In this document: piece after piece, positions 38,401-45,345 of the stretch
Position numbering within the stretch: position 1 is the first letter of the stretch
Layout: every line of letters starts with the position of its first letter
NCBI GenBank assembly: GCA_019119355.1
Contig: DWXE01000016.1
Coordinates: 1-64,000 of the forward strand
Origin: Candidatus Eisenbergiella merdigallinarum
Lineage (GTDB): Bacteria > Bacillota > Clostridia > Lachnospirales > Lachnospiraceae
Direction of reading: 5' to 3'
Length of the DNA: 64,000 nt
The notes under the pieces: model-generated
What the model was told of the DNA's origin: nothing
Seen by the model: the letters and a program-made list of their open reading frames with translations, nothing else
Database searches by the model: none
Made by a program: the position numbers and the translations under genes

Positions 38401-39776
38401 TTTCCACCGCCCAGGCGGATGCCAGAAAGAACGGCAATACCGCAAACGGAATTGCCATCACAGTCCCTATTGAAATCAGCGAAACGCTGGACGGGGTACA
38501 AATCATCGTGAAAGCGGATGCGCTGGACAAGCTGGTATCCTCCGGCGTCAAGCGCTTCACCATCGACACCGACCGTATGGCAGACTTTGATTTTACGCTG
38601 GACACCCTGAAGGAGCTGAACCGTCAGACCACTGGCGATCTCATTCTGAAAATGCAGAAAACCACAGTTTCCTCCCAGGAGGCAAAAACAGCCATTGGCA
38701 GCCGCCCGGCCTACGACATTTCCCTTTGGTATGTGAAGGACGGAACCGAAGCCCGGCTTGCCGGCCTGAATGGAAAGGCCGTCAGCATTGCCATTCCTTA
38801 CACCCTGGCTGCGGGAGAATCCACCGGAAACCTGTATGCGGTCTATGTGGACGGAAACGGCAAGGTACAGTGGCTCACGAAATCCAGCTATAATACGGAC
38901 CAGAAAGCCGTGATTTTTGAAGCACAGCATTTCAGCGTCTACGGCGTGGGCTATAAGAACCCGGTTCCGAACTTCACCGACATAAGCGGCCATTGGGCAA
39001 AGGAACACATCCTCTTTACGGTCAGCCGCGGCCTACTGTCCGGCACCAGCGAAACCACCTTCAGCCCGAACGCCCCCCTGACAAGGGGAATGTTCGTCAC
39101 CGCCCTGGGACGGCTGGCAGGCATCAATCCGGCGGATTACCAGACCGGAACCTTTACCGACGTGAAGGCCGACGCCTACTACGCCCCCTATGTCAACTGG
39201 GCGGCAAACAAGGGAATCGTCAGCGGCACAACTTCCACTACCTTTGCCCCGGACAGCAACATCACCCGTGAGCAGATGGCGGTGATTTTAAAGAACTATG
39301 CCGGCAAGATGGGCTACTCCATCCCGAAAACGCTGGAGGCTGTGACCTTTGCCGATAACACGAAGATTTCTTCCTGGGCGAAGGATTCAGTTAAGGCCAT
39401 GCAGCAGGCGGGCGTTCTCTCCGGCAAGACGGGCAACCAGTTTGACCCGAAAGGCAGCGCCACCCGCGCGGAGGCGGCTGCTGTTCTCCATCGGTTCGTG
39501 GAGGTCATCATCGACCCGCAGACCGCAAACGGCTGGACGCAGAACGACAGCGGCGAATGGTACTATTACCAAAATGGGGAGCCGGTAAAAGGCTGGCTCT
39601 CCCATGACCAGAAGTGGTATTGGCTGGATAAAACCACCGGAAAGATGTTCTCCACCGGCTGGAAGCAGATCGACGGCAAGTGGTATTACTTCTACGCGGA
39701 CGGCTCGATGGCGGTCAATACGACCATTGGAAGTTATCAGGTCGGCGCAGACGGCGCGAGAATCACAAAGGCATAA
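35418..39776 (+). CDS. Large SLH-anchored surface protein with lectin-like segment
   Basis: 1,452 residues from ATG 35418 (AAGGAGG at 35401-35407). A signal peptide ends near AYAQA. Residues about 35-195 are Cys/His-rich and include one C-x-C-x3-C...CPVC module like the DUF4366 protein. Residues about 400-520 form a C-type-lectin-like region ending in GFRPVLEIL. Then come Listeria-type and MucBP-like repeats (GYHFERWEV near 886), a Ser/Gly linker (about 915-952), three SLH modules (about 1183-1364; FTDISGHWAKE) and cell-wall-binding repeats (GWKQIDGKWYYFYADGSMAV). It is an adhesin-like protein attached to the wall. A terminator follows. Expression is probably under the adjacent two-component system. 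Confidence 0.88.
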   Translation: MAQHRTRRWAALFLSAALTLSQIAPVAYAQAPGTGLCEHHPQHTAACGYTEGSEETPCNHEHTEDCYTLVTECVHEHGPECYPAEDVSGNTATPSDAEEQEPTACTHVCSEESGCITKVLDCQHEHDEACGYTPATEGTPCTYVCEICNPQDSGETEEAGPEAACICTEPCTEDNINEDCPVCGAEGADLALCEGEPAQEEGAEQYFTITGFEELPEAVREQSVTTGTTPEALDLPETLAASGYAGTQDSGEAEAITIEGVTWTAQPDYDPAAPDEYRFTPELPEGYALAEGLELPVIVVTVLAADHALAPLAEVEEQFENVTPGATYWFDLSGEGIPGTVNTENSQGAVSVPDTTLTWVPFTYAGTINAYKLESAQATTEDYAKENTYDHSLFISDYAVTHTVSWDDLNGKNMIFGKDYQSGGVGYTLRAPSAGSSFTGSGDSERGTPENNEWDVILNKDSSYIKSWSGMFSWGQDTYATYASYRARRGYGSARHWGWGSSSVRYAPLGFRPVLEILNADSLTSDGLSVVAVDLNGGKIGTTEGSVNVVVKSGESFTAPSGEGLTAPVDGAEFMGWKADDNTVYEAGASVPSTVTTLTAQWTSPESTPAITIDYTNEMLTGFENGASYTLNGEPVSPGADGTLAIDSSWFGKSLSIVKKGDGSTTSDSAPQTLSIPTRPAAPAGLTAHKTSSGTADDGKITGLDSAKTYQYSTDGTNWTGVPAGSTEIANLAADTYQVRFAAVENSSFASPSVTLTVQESTTPVVPGNTVRYIVEHYVDNGTGYTLKETEHPAGEIGETVTAVPKAYTGYTYNAEKSTVSGELKEIKSESDILTLKLYYDLTVFTVTMESDENGSASASPASATMGTEVKLTAEPNAGYHFERWEVVSGNVKIENNSFTMPAENVTVKAIFDRDSSGGGSSGGSSSGGGSSSGGGSSSSGSSGSSSSSDDSDSAIIDRPDQNDPTTPTTAKAEQVKADSKGTVVITSTLVSNGISTAQADARKNGNTANGIAITVPIEISETLDGVQIIVKADALDKLVSSGVKRFTIDTDRMADFDFTLDTLKELNRQTTGDLILKMQKTTVSSQEAKTAIGSRPAYDISLWYVKDGTEARLAGLNGKAVSIAIPYTLAAGESTGNLYAVYVDGNGKVQWLTKSSYNTDQKAVIFEAQHFSVYGVGYKNPVPNFTDISGHWAKEHILFTVSRGLLSGTSETTFSPNAPLTRGMFVTALGRLAGINPADYQTGTFTDVKADAYYAPYVNWAANKGIVSGTTSTTFAPDSNITREQMAVILKNYAGKMGYSIPKTLEAVTFADNTKISSWAKDSVKAMQQAGVLSGKTGNQFDPKGSATRAEAAAVLHRFVEVIIDPQTANGWTQNDSGEWYYYQNGEPVKGWLSHDQKWYWLDKTTGKMFSTGWKQIDGKWYYFYADGSMAVNTTIGSYQVGADGARITKA
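36853..36960 (+). other. Adenine-poor segment, candidate diversity-generating retroelement variable region
   Basis: I count 8 adenines in these 108 bases, against 19 in the 60 bases before and 11 in the 60 after. It codes for the Arg/Gly/Ser/Tyr/Trp-rich end of a lectin-like fold that stops at GFRPVLE, the place where such elements put sequence changes. Reverse transcriptases of these elements mutate template adenines, so a variable copy loses A. No reverse transcriptase or template repeat was seen in the window. Confidence 0.5.
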
Positions 39777-39785
39777 CCATTCACA

Positions 39786-39825
39786 GGGCGGCAGAGGCAA
39801 AATCTGTCTTTGCCGCCCGTTTTTT
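39786..39825 (+). terminator. Terminator after the surface protein
   Basis: GGGCGGCA (39786-39793) pairs with TGCCGCCC (39811-39818), with inner pairing of AGGCAAA and TCTTTGCC possible, followed by GTTTTTT. Confidence 0.9.
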
Positions 39826-39909
39826 ATCCTTATGAGGGCTTGCCTATGAACTACTATCTCTTTTGATCTTTCCCCGCCAGGGGATTGGTTTTACAACCGA
39901 ATACCGCCA

Positions 39910-40170
39910 CCCATAAAAGGGGCGTGGACAGTCGATGAACTGTTCGCGCCCCTATTTCATTCGACGCTTTTCTGCGGCGTTTGCTACATAAATTTAGCGA
40001 GCGCCGCAGAAAGGTGCCGAATTTTTTTATGCAAATCGAGGGGATTTCCCCTTAGATTCCCCTGTTTTATAAAATTCAGCACTTTTCATAAACAATCATC
40101 AAAAAACACAGCAAAATGCCGGGGACCGCCTTCCAGGGTTTGAGCTTTTCCTGCAACTCAAACCATCAAA
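39910..40170 (+). other. Non-coding stretch with four hairpins before the sigma-like gene
   Basis: The 409 bases between genes hold no reading frame of note. Hairpins: AGGGGCG/CGCCCCT (39918-39924 with 39947-39953, inner ACAGT/ACTGT); TTTCTGCGGCG/CGCCGCAGAAA (39969-39979 with 40002-40012, inner GCTA/TAGC); a distant pair near GTGCCGAATTTT (40014-40025) and AAAATTCAGCAC (40071-40082); and GGTTTGAG/CTCAAACC (40137-40144 with 40157-40164). The region may be a structured leader, a terminator set or a protein-binding site. Confidence 0.55.
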
Positions 40171-40185
40171 ACGGAGGTAACGGCA

Positions 40186-40626
40186 ATGAACGAGGCGAAT
40201 AAACAGAGATACATTTACATAGAGGGACAAGCTGTCCCGGTAAGCGAGGACGTATACCGCGTCTGCAAGCACTATGAGCGCAAGGAGGAATACTTCTCCC
40301 GTGATTTGAAATCCGAACGGTTCCAGCGCATTACAAATACCTTTCTCCCCAGTCGGGAGGATTCCTATGAACGCCTGCTGAATCAGGGCAAACAGTTTGC
40401 CGGCGAGAGCAATCCAGTGGAGGAAGAAGCGGTTTCATCTGTCTGGATGGCGGAGCTGTTTCACCATTTGACCGATGAAGAACGCCAAATCATCGAGCAG
40501 CTTTACATCCTGGAACGCACGGAACGGGAAGCCTGCGCCGCTATGAATCTGGCATTGGCTTCCTTCCAGCGGCGGAAATGCCAGCTGCTTAAAAAGCTGC
40601 GAAAAATGTTGGAAAAAAATCTTTAA
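40186..40626 (+). CDS. Sigma-70 region 4-like small regulator
   Basis: 146 residues starting MNEANKQRYIYIEGQAVPVS, with VYRVCKHYERKEEYFSRDLK and a C-terminal helix-turn-helix (LTDEERQIIEQLYILERTER, then ALASFQRRKCQLLKKLRKML). This is the pattern of small sigma-factor-like proteins of Tn916/Tn1549-type elements. ACGGAGG precedes ATG 40186. It may help transcribe ICE genes or act as a DNA-binding regulator. It stands alone, followed by a long non-coding region. Confidence 0.78.
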   Translation: MNEANKQRYIYIEGQAVPVSEDVYRVCKHYERKEEYFSRDLKSERFQRITNTFLPSREDSYERLLNQGKQFAGESNPVEEEAVSSVWMAELFHHLTDEERQIIEQLYILERTEREACAAMNLALASFQRRKCQLLKKLRKMLEKNL

Positions 40627-40639
40627 AAACTTTCCAAAA

Positions 40640-41200
40640 AGCGGGTCAAAACCGCCTTCCCAACGGGGAAATAAGTGAGAGGCATTGTGCTTCTTTTGTA
40701 CTTTGAAAAACAACGGGAATCCCCCGTTCATATCAGTATGCAGGTTTGATTTTCTGCTGCGGGCGAGCGGCACAGGCCCAGGCGCGACGACTGCCTGCGG
40801 GAGCCGTGAGAAAGCAAGGAGGTGATGACCTTCCCCCGGCCCCGTCAATAGGCGAAGGCACGAGCGATTCCCTGACGGACTGTTATCCGGTGGCTGGCAA
40901 CGCCGGAAACGCCATAACCCCACAGCAGGAAAGAACCGAACATCCCGTACCGCAGGGTAAAAGGGGGATACTGTGGGAATGGCCTGGGCAGCTTAGTCAC
41001 CTGCCGCCACCATCCGTCGGTATCAAGGCGCCTGTCTGCCGCAGGCGGGCCTGCATACTCCCGTGCCGGGGGCGAGCAGTAAGGCGGTCCAGCCGCCTGA
41101 TAATACGGCACACATTGAGATAGATGGAAAGAAAACGGGCCGCGCCGGGTTTTCTCTCACAGTATGAGAGGCCGAATGAACCGGCGCGGCCCTTCTTTTC
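40640..41200 (+). ncRNA. Candidate large structured non-coding RNA
   Basis: About 560 bases with no credible protein but many pairings: AACGGG/CCCGTT (40712-40717 with 40723-40728), CCGTCA/TGACGG (40842-40847 with 40873-40878), GTTAT/ATAAC (40882-40886 with 40914-40918), CCCACAG/CTGTGGG (40919-40925 with 40971-40977), ATCCC/GGGAT (40942-40946 with 40965-40969), GTGCCG/CGGCAC (41063-41068 with 41106-41111) and AGGCGG/CCGCCT (41082-41087 with 41093-41098). It ends at a strong terminator. I cannot name an Rfam family. Confidence 0.5.
41137..41198 (+). terminator. Strong terminator ending the non-coding RNA region
   Basis: GGGCCGCGCCGG (41137-41148) pairs with CCGGCGCGGCCC (41181-41192), inner CTCTCA/TGAGAG (41154-41159 with 41165-41170), then TTCTTTTC. 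It would end whatever is transcribed across 40640-41136. Confidence 0.88.
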
Positions 41201-41295
41201 CTATATTCCTGCGGGATAAAATACCGGACTGCACAAACGGAAGGCTTGTACCGCCCGGCATTTTATCCGGCGAACTGGAAAGGAGGCGCTGCATA

Positions 41296-42354
41296 ATGAA
41301 ACTTCCGATTGGGGAAATCCAAATCAAAGAAGGGAGGCGGGAGGTGAATGTGGAACACGTTGTGGAACTGTCAGAGAGTATTCAGGAACTGGGGCTTTTA
41401 AATCCCCTGACCGTGGATAAAGATTACACCCTGATTGCGGGACTTCACCGGCTGGAGGCTGTGAAGCGTCTCGGCTGGCTGGAGGTAGAGGTGACAGTGA
41501 GCAGCCTGGAAGGGCTGAAAGCAGAGCTGGCGGAGATCGACGAGAACATCATCCGAAGCGACCTTTCCGCCCTGGAATACGGCGAGATTCTTTTGCGCCG
41601 GAAAGAGATTTACGAAATGCTCCACCCGGAAACCAAACACGGAGGCGACCGGAAAAGTGAGGAAATCAAACGGACAAAATGTCCATTTGATTCTGTAAAA
41701 TCGTTTGTTGACGATACGGCTGAAAAGTTAAAGGTAGACCCCCGAACCGTCCGGAGGCAGATTCAAACAGCTAAGAACCTGACCCCGGAAGCCAAAGAGA
41801 TTATCCGGGACAGCGATACCAAAATTACTAAAAAAGCGGCGTTAAAGCTCTCCCGGCTGGAACCGGAGCAGCAGATGGAAGCCGCGAAAATGCTGGCAGA
41901 CGGGGAAATCAGGAGCGTTGATGAATACCATAAGGCTGCCGGGAAGGCGTCAGACCTGCCTGTAACGGCACCGGCGGCGGAGCTTCCTGTTGTGGAAAAT
42001 CCCCCGCAGGAGCCAAAACCACAAAAAGAATTTGATGAAGCCCAGGGAGCGCCTGCACCGGCGCTCCCCTTTTCTCTGGAAAGCAAACCGTTTGCCACCT
42101 TCCGGGAATCTATCGCGGATTTGAAAAACCCGGATAAGGATTGCAGCTGCACCCCGGATATTTTTCTGGCCGAGTTTACCGGCTTCATCCGAAAATTCCT
42201 CCGGGAAATCGAATGGTACGCGACCCCGCATTATGCGGCGGTCTACCCGGAACTTTCCCGGCAGCAGCTCGACTACCTCAGACAGCAGGCGGGTTCCCTG
42301 TGTGACGCAGCTCAAAATTTAATTGAAAGAATCGAAAGGAAGGAATCACTATGA
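41296..42354 (+). CDS. ParB/Srx-domain DNA-binding protein
   Basis: 352 residues; ATG 41296 follows AAAGGAGG. The ParB nuclease-like domain is at about 1-110: GLLNPLTVDKDYTLIAGLHR with LEAVKRLGW, then ENIIRSDLSALEYGEILLRR. A helix-turn-helix follows (TAEKLKVDPRTVRRQIQTAK). The C-terminal quarter is a separate helical domain (FTGFIRKFLREIEWYATPHY). ICE ParB-like proteins help maintain the circular form or regulate it. It overlaps the next gene by 4 bases. Confidence 0.88.
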   Translation: MKLPIGEIQIKEGRREVNVEHVVELSESIQELGLLNPLTVDKDYTLIAGLHRLEAVKRLGWLEVEVTVSSLEGLKAELAEIDENIIRSDLSALEYGEILLRRKEIYEMLHPETKHGGDRKSEEIKRTKCPFDSVKSFVDDTAEKLKVDPRTVRRQIQTAKNLTPEAKEIIRDSDTKITKKAALKLSRLEPEQQMEAAKMLADGEIRSVDEYHKAAGKASDLPVTAPAAELPVVENPPQEPKPQKEFDEAQGAPAPALPFSLESKPFATFRESIADLKNPDKDCSCTPDIFLAEFTGFIRKFLREIEWYATPHYAAVYPELSRQQLDYLRQQAGSLCDAAQNLIERIERKESL

Positions 42355-43217
42355 GCTATCGCAAAAAGCATTATCCTCCCAAACCGGAGCGAATGGAACA
42401 GCAGACTTTGCTTCCTGACCTGGAATACAGCAATCCGGGTGTGGAGCGTTCGATTTATACCGGAAAGCTGACCTCCGGCCTGCCCTATCAGCGCCCGGTG
42501 GATGAAAAGGCCGTGGACCAGCTGATTCAGGACTGGGACGAGAGGCTTCTCGACCCTTTGACCGTCAGCTTCCGGGATGGAAAATTTTTCGTCGTGGACG
42601 GCCAGCACCGGATTGCGGCCATGCGGAAGATGAACCACGGCCGGGAGGTGATGGTGTCCTGCAAGGTTTACAGCGGCCTCACCTACGAGCAGGAGGCAGA
42701 TTTGTGCTATAAGCTGGACAAAGCCAAAAAGCGCCTGAGCCTTTCCCAGTCCACCAACGCTCTGGCGGAATCCGGAACAGACGCTGAGATCGTGGAAATC
42801 CGCCGCCTGATTGAAGAAAGCGGCCTGCACTGGGGGCTGAACAAATCCCGAAGCGGAAGGGGAAAACATGGGGAAATCCAGGCCACCCGCGCCGTGATAA
42901 ATGCCTATCGGCTGTTGGGCGGCCCCGGCTTTTCCCGTCTGCTGTATCTCCTGCGGGCGGCCTGGAACGGGGAACCCCGTTCTTTAAATGCGGTGATCCT
43001 CTCCGGCCTGGCTTTATTCCTAAAGACCTACGAGACGGAAGTGAACGACCACACCCTGATAAAACGCCTTCAGACCATTGAGCCGGAGGAGATTATCCGG
43101 CGCGGGAAGATGGACTTCAGCACCAGCAGCACCGCCCTGCGCTATGCCCGCGTCATCCTGGAAAAATACAACGGACAGCGCGGCGGGCGGAAGCTGCCCT
43201 ACCGTTTTAAAGGCTGA
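42351..43217 (+). CDS. ParB-like protein (DUF6551 type)
   Basis: 288 residues with ERSIYTGKLTSGLPYQRPVD, LTVSFRDGKFFVVDGQHRIA and AMRKMNHGREVMVSCKVYSG, the ParB/sulfiredoxin-like core of the DUF6551 group. The C-terminal part is helical (LLYLLRAAWNGEPRSLNAVI). It starts with an ATGA overlap to the preceding parB-like gene, so the two ParB-fold proteins are made together. A shared role in element maintenance is likely. The GQHR motif is the ParB box II equivalent, so NTP binding may be kept. Confidence 0.82.
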   Translation: MSYRKKHYPPKPERMEQQTLLPDLEYSNPGVERSIYTGKLTSGLPYQRPVDEKAVDQLIQDWDERLLDPLTVSFRDGKFFVVDGQHRIAAMRKMNHGREVMVSCKVYSGLTYEQEADLCYKLDKAKKRLSLSQSTNALAESGTDAEIVEIRRLIEESGLHWGLNKSRSGRGKHGEIQATRAVINAYRLLGGPGFSRLLYLLRAAWNGEPRSLNAVILSGLALFLKTYETEVNDHTLIKRLQTIEPEEIIRRGKMDFSTSSTALRYARVILEKYNGQRGGRKLPYRFKG

Positions 43218-43279
43218 GGCATTAAGACAGGCCGGGCTGTCATACATTGGAACAGACAGGACAGGAAGGAGGCGTGTCT

Positions 43280-43546
43280 ATGCAGACAAAGACACTGACC
43301 CATCGTGAAATTGAAAGGATGCGCGAGGTTGACATCCGGGCTGTTGACCCGGATTCTTTACAGGATATTCGGGAAGTAACGGTAAATACGGAGCTTTCCA
43401 AAAAAGACCGGATACTGGATTTTCTCCGGCAGATTGGAAACCCCTACTGCTACCGGCACGGGAAATATGTGGTAAAGGTAAGTTTTTCGGATACGGAGGC
43501 AACGTTGGAGGATCGTATGCTTTCCTACCTGCGCTCCAAATGCTGA
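43280..43546 (+). CDS. DUF6870 family small protein
   Basis: 88 residues from ATG 43280, with AAGGAGGCG upstream. The core MREVDIRAVDPDSLQDIREV and NPYCYRHGKYVVKVSFSDTE is typical of DUF6870 proteins, which lie directly before the recombinase genes in these elements. The function is unknown. The last 40 residues are the best conserved part by eye. Confidence 0.72.
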   Translation: MQTKTLTHREIERMREVDIRAVDPDSLQDIREVTVNTELSKKDRILDFLRQIGNPYCYRHGKYVVKVSFSDTEATLEDRMLSYLRSKC

Positions 43547-43629
43547 TTGTGATTTTGCAAAGCACTCTGGACAGGGTTCAAAAATTATGTTAATATAAAG
43601 CCAACAGGACAAATTGGCGCTCCCCTGAT

Positions 43630-43662
43630 TGTTAAAGTGTTTTGCTGATTGAAACTTTAACA
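43630..43662. promoter_or_regulatory. Inverted repeat before the recombinase operon
   Basis: TGTTAAAGT (43630-43638) and ACTTTAACA (43654-43662) are a perfect 9-bp inverted repeat with a 15-base gap, ending just before the ribosome site (AGGAGAG) of the first recombinase. It may be an operator or part of a translational control hairpin. Confidence 0.6.
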
Positions 43663-43679
43663 GTTAGGAGAGAAATTAT

Positions 43680-45344
43680 ATGAAACAGCTTTCTTATCAT
43701 GCGATGGAAGAAACGCAGGTATGGAATACCAGCGGCTATGTGCGCCTTTCCCACGAGGACGGCGACAAGGAGGAAAGCAACAGTGTCACGGGTCAAAAGG
43801 ATTTGATTCGTGACTTTTTGCGCCACCATCCTGAACTGCACGAGTGCAGTATGAAGGTGGACGACGGATATACCGGCTCTAATTTTGACCGCCCGGCCTT
43901 TCAGGAAATGATGGCCGATGTGAAGGCGGGAAAAATCAACTGCATTGTGGTAAAAGATCTGTCCCGTTTTGGCAGGAACTATCTGGACGCGGGGGAATAC
44001 ATTGAAAAGATTTTCCCTTTCCTGGGCGTCCGGTTCATCGCCATCAACGACAACTATGACAGCCTGCACCGGAATGTGGAATCTGACGAGCTGGTAATTC
44101 CCTTTAAGAATTTAATCAACGAGGCGTATTGCCGGGATACGTCCATTAAGATTCGGAGCCAGCTTGAAATCAAACGCAGACGCGGGGATTTCATCGGCTC
44201 CTTTGCTGTGTTTGGGTATCTCAAAGACCCGGAAAATAAGAACCGGCTTGTTATCGACGAGTATGCCGCTGGTATCGTGCGGGATATTTTCAACTGGAAG
44301 TTAGATGGCGTCAGCGCCGAGGACATTGGCGACCGCCTGAATGAAATGGGGATTCCCACCCCGATGGACTATAAAAAATCCCTGGGGATGCGCTTTACTA
44401 CGGTGTTCCGCATTAAGGAGGAATCCACTTGGAGCGCGGGGATGGTGCTGCGGATTCTCAAAAATCCGGTTTATATCGGCACACTGGAACAGGGCCGCGT
44501 TACGACCCCCAGTTATAAGGTACAGCGTGTGATTCAAAAGCCCCGTGAGGAATGGGCCGTTGTGGAGAATGCCCACGAGCCAATCATCGACCGGTTTGAT
44601 TTTGAAACCGTACAGAAGATTTTGGCACTGGATACGCGCACCAGCCCCGGAGGGGAAAAGGTCGAGATATTTTCCGGCCTGTTGTTCTGCGGCGAGTGCG
44701 GCGGTTCGTTGCTGAGAAAAACCGTCCCCTCCGGAAGAAAAAAGTATATCTATTACATCTGCTCCACCCACAAGAACAACAAGACCTGCTATTCCTATAA
44801 CCTGCGGGATGTAGTTCTCAACGAGATCGTCCTGGAATCCTTAAAGCGGCATATCCAGGAAGTGATTGACCTGTCGGACCTTCTGGATATGACCGAAACG
44901 GCACGGCTGAAACAGGCAGGTATGCAGAAATTGCAGGCACGGCTGAAAAAGAAGCAGGAGGAAATTGAACGGTATCAGACCCTCCTGCGCTCCCTGTATG
45001 AAAGCCTGACGGATGGAATTATCGACCGTCAGGAATACGAGGACCTGAAAAAGACCTACGCCCGCCGCCGTGCTGAGGCGGAGGAACAGGCCGAGACTGT
45101 CCAAAGGAAGATGGAACAGGATTGGGAGGATAACCTTCTGGGACGGAGCTGGATGGAACAATTTAAAAAACACGCCAATATTACGGAGCTGGACCGCCGG
45201 ATTGTCGTATCTCTGATTGAGAGAATCCTGGTGTACCACGACCGCAGGGTTGAGATCGTTTACCGGTTCCAGGATGAATTTCAGCGCCAGATGGAGCTGC
45301 TTTTGCAGGCCAGGGCCGCGCTTCCGGAAAAGGAGGCGATGTGA
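43680..45344 (+). CDS. Large serine recombinase 1 of the ICE
   Basis: 554 residues. The resolvase domain has the catalytic serine in YVRLSHEDGD (about residue 23) and VVKDLSRFGRNYLDAGEYIE (about 97-116). A recombinase domain, a Cys ribbon (LLFCGECGGSLL, then YYICSTHKNNKTC) and a long coiled coil (about 400-480) follow. It is probably an integrase of the ICE, working with the next two. ATG 43680 follows AGGAGAGAAATTAT. The stop is one base before the next ATG. All key motifs are intact. Confidence 0.94.
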   Translation: MKQLSYHAMEETQVWNTSGYVRLSHEDGDKEESNSVTGQKDLIRDFLRHHPELHECSMKVDDGYTGSNFDRPAFQEMMADVKAGKINCIVVKDLSRFGRNYLDAGEYIEKIFPFLGVRFIAINDNYDSLHRNVESDELVIPFKNLINEAYCRDTSIKIRSQLEIKRRRGDFIGSFAVFGYLKDPENKNRLVIDEYAAGIVRDIFNWKLDGVSAEDIGDRLNEMGIPTPMDYKKSLGMRFTTVFRIKEESTWSAGMVLRILKNPVYIGTLEQGRVTTPSYKVQRVIQKPREEWAVVENAHEPIIDRFDFETVQKILALDTRTSPGGEKVEIFSGLLFCGECGGSLLRKTVPSGRKKYIYYICSTHKNNKTCYSYNLRDVVLNEIVLESLKRHIQEVIDLSDLLDMTETARLKQAGMQKLQARLKKKQEEIERYQTLLRSLYESLTDGIIDRQEYEDLKKTYARRRAEAEEQAETVQRKMEQDWEDNLLGRSWMEQFKKHANITELDRRIVVSLIERILVYHDRRVEIVYRFQDEFQRQMELLLQARAALPEKEAM

Positions 45345-45345
45345 T

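Noticed and set aside
40746-41123. A 125-residue frame within the structured non-coding region
   Set aside because: No ribosome site at its start, composition unlike proteins, and many internal pairings suggest RNA.
41137-41198. A riboswitch upstream of the ParB-like gene
   Set aside because: The structure is a plain terminator hairpin and I recognise no ligand-binding core before it; a 97-base gap with a separate ribosome site follows.
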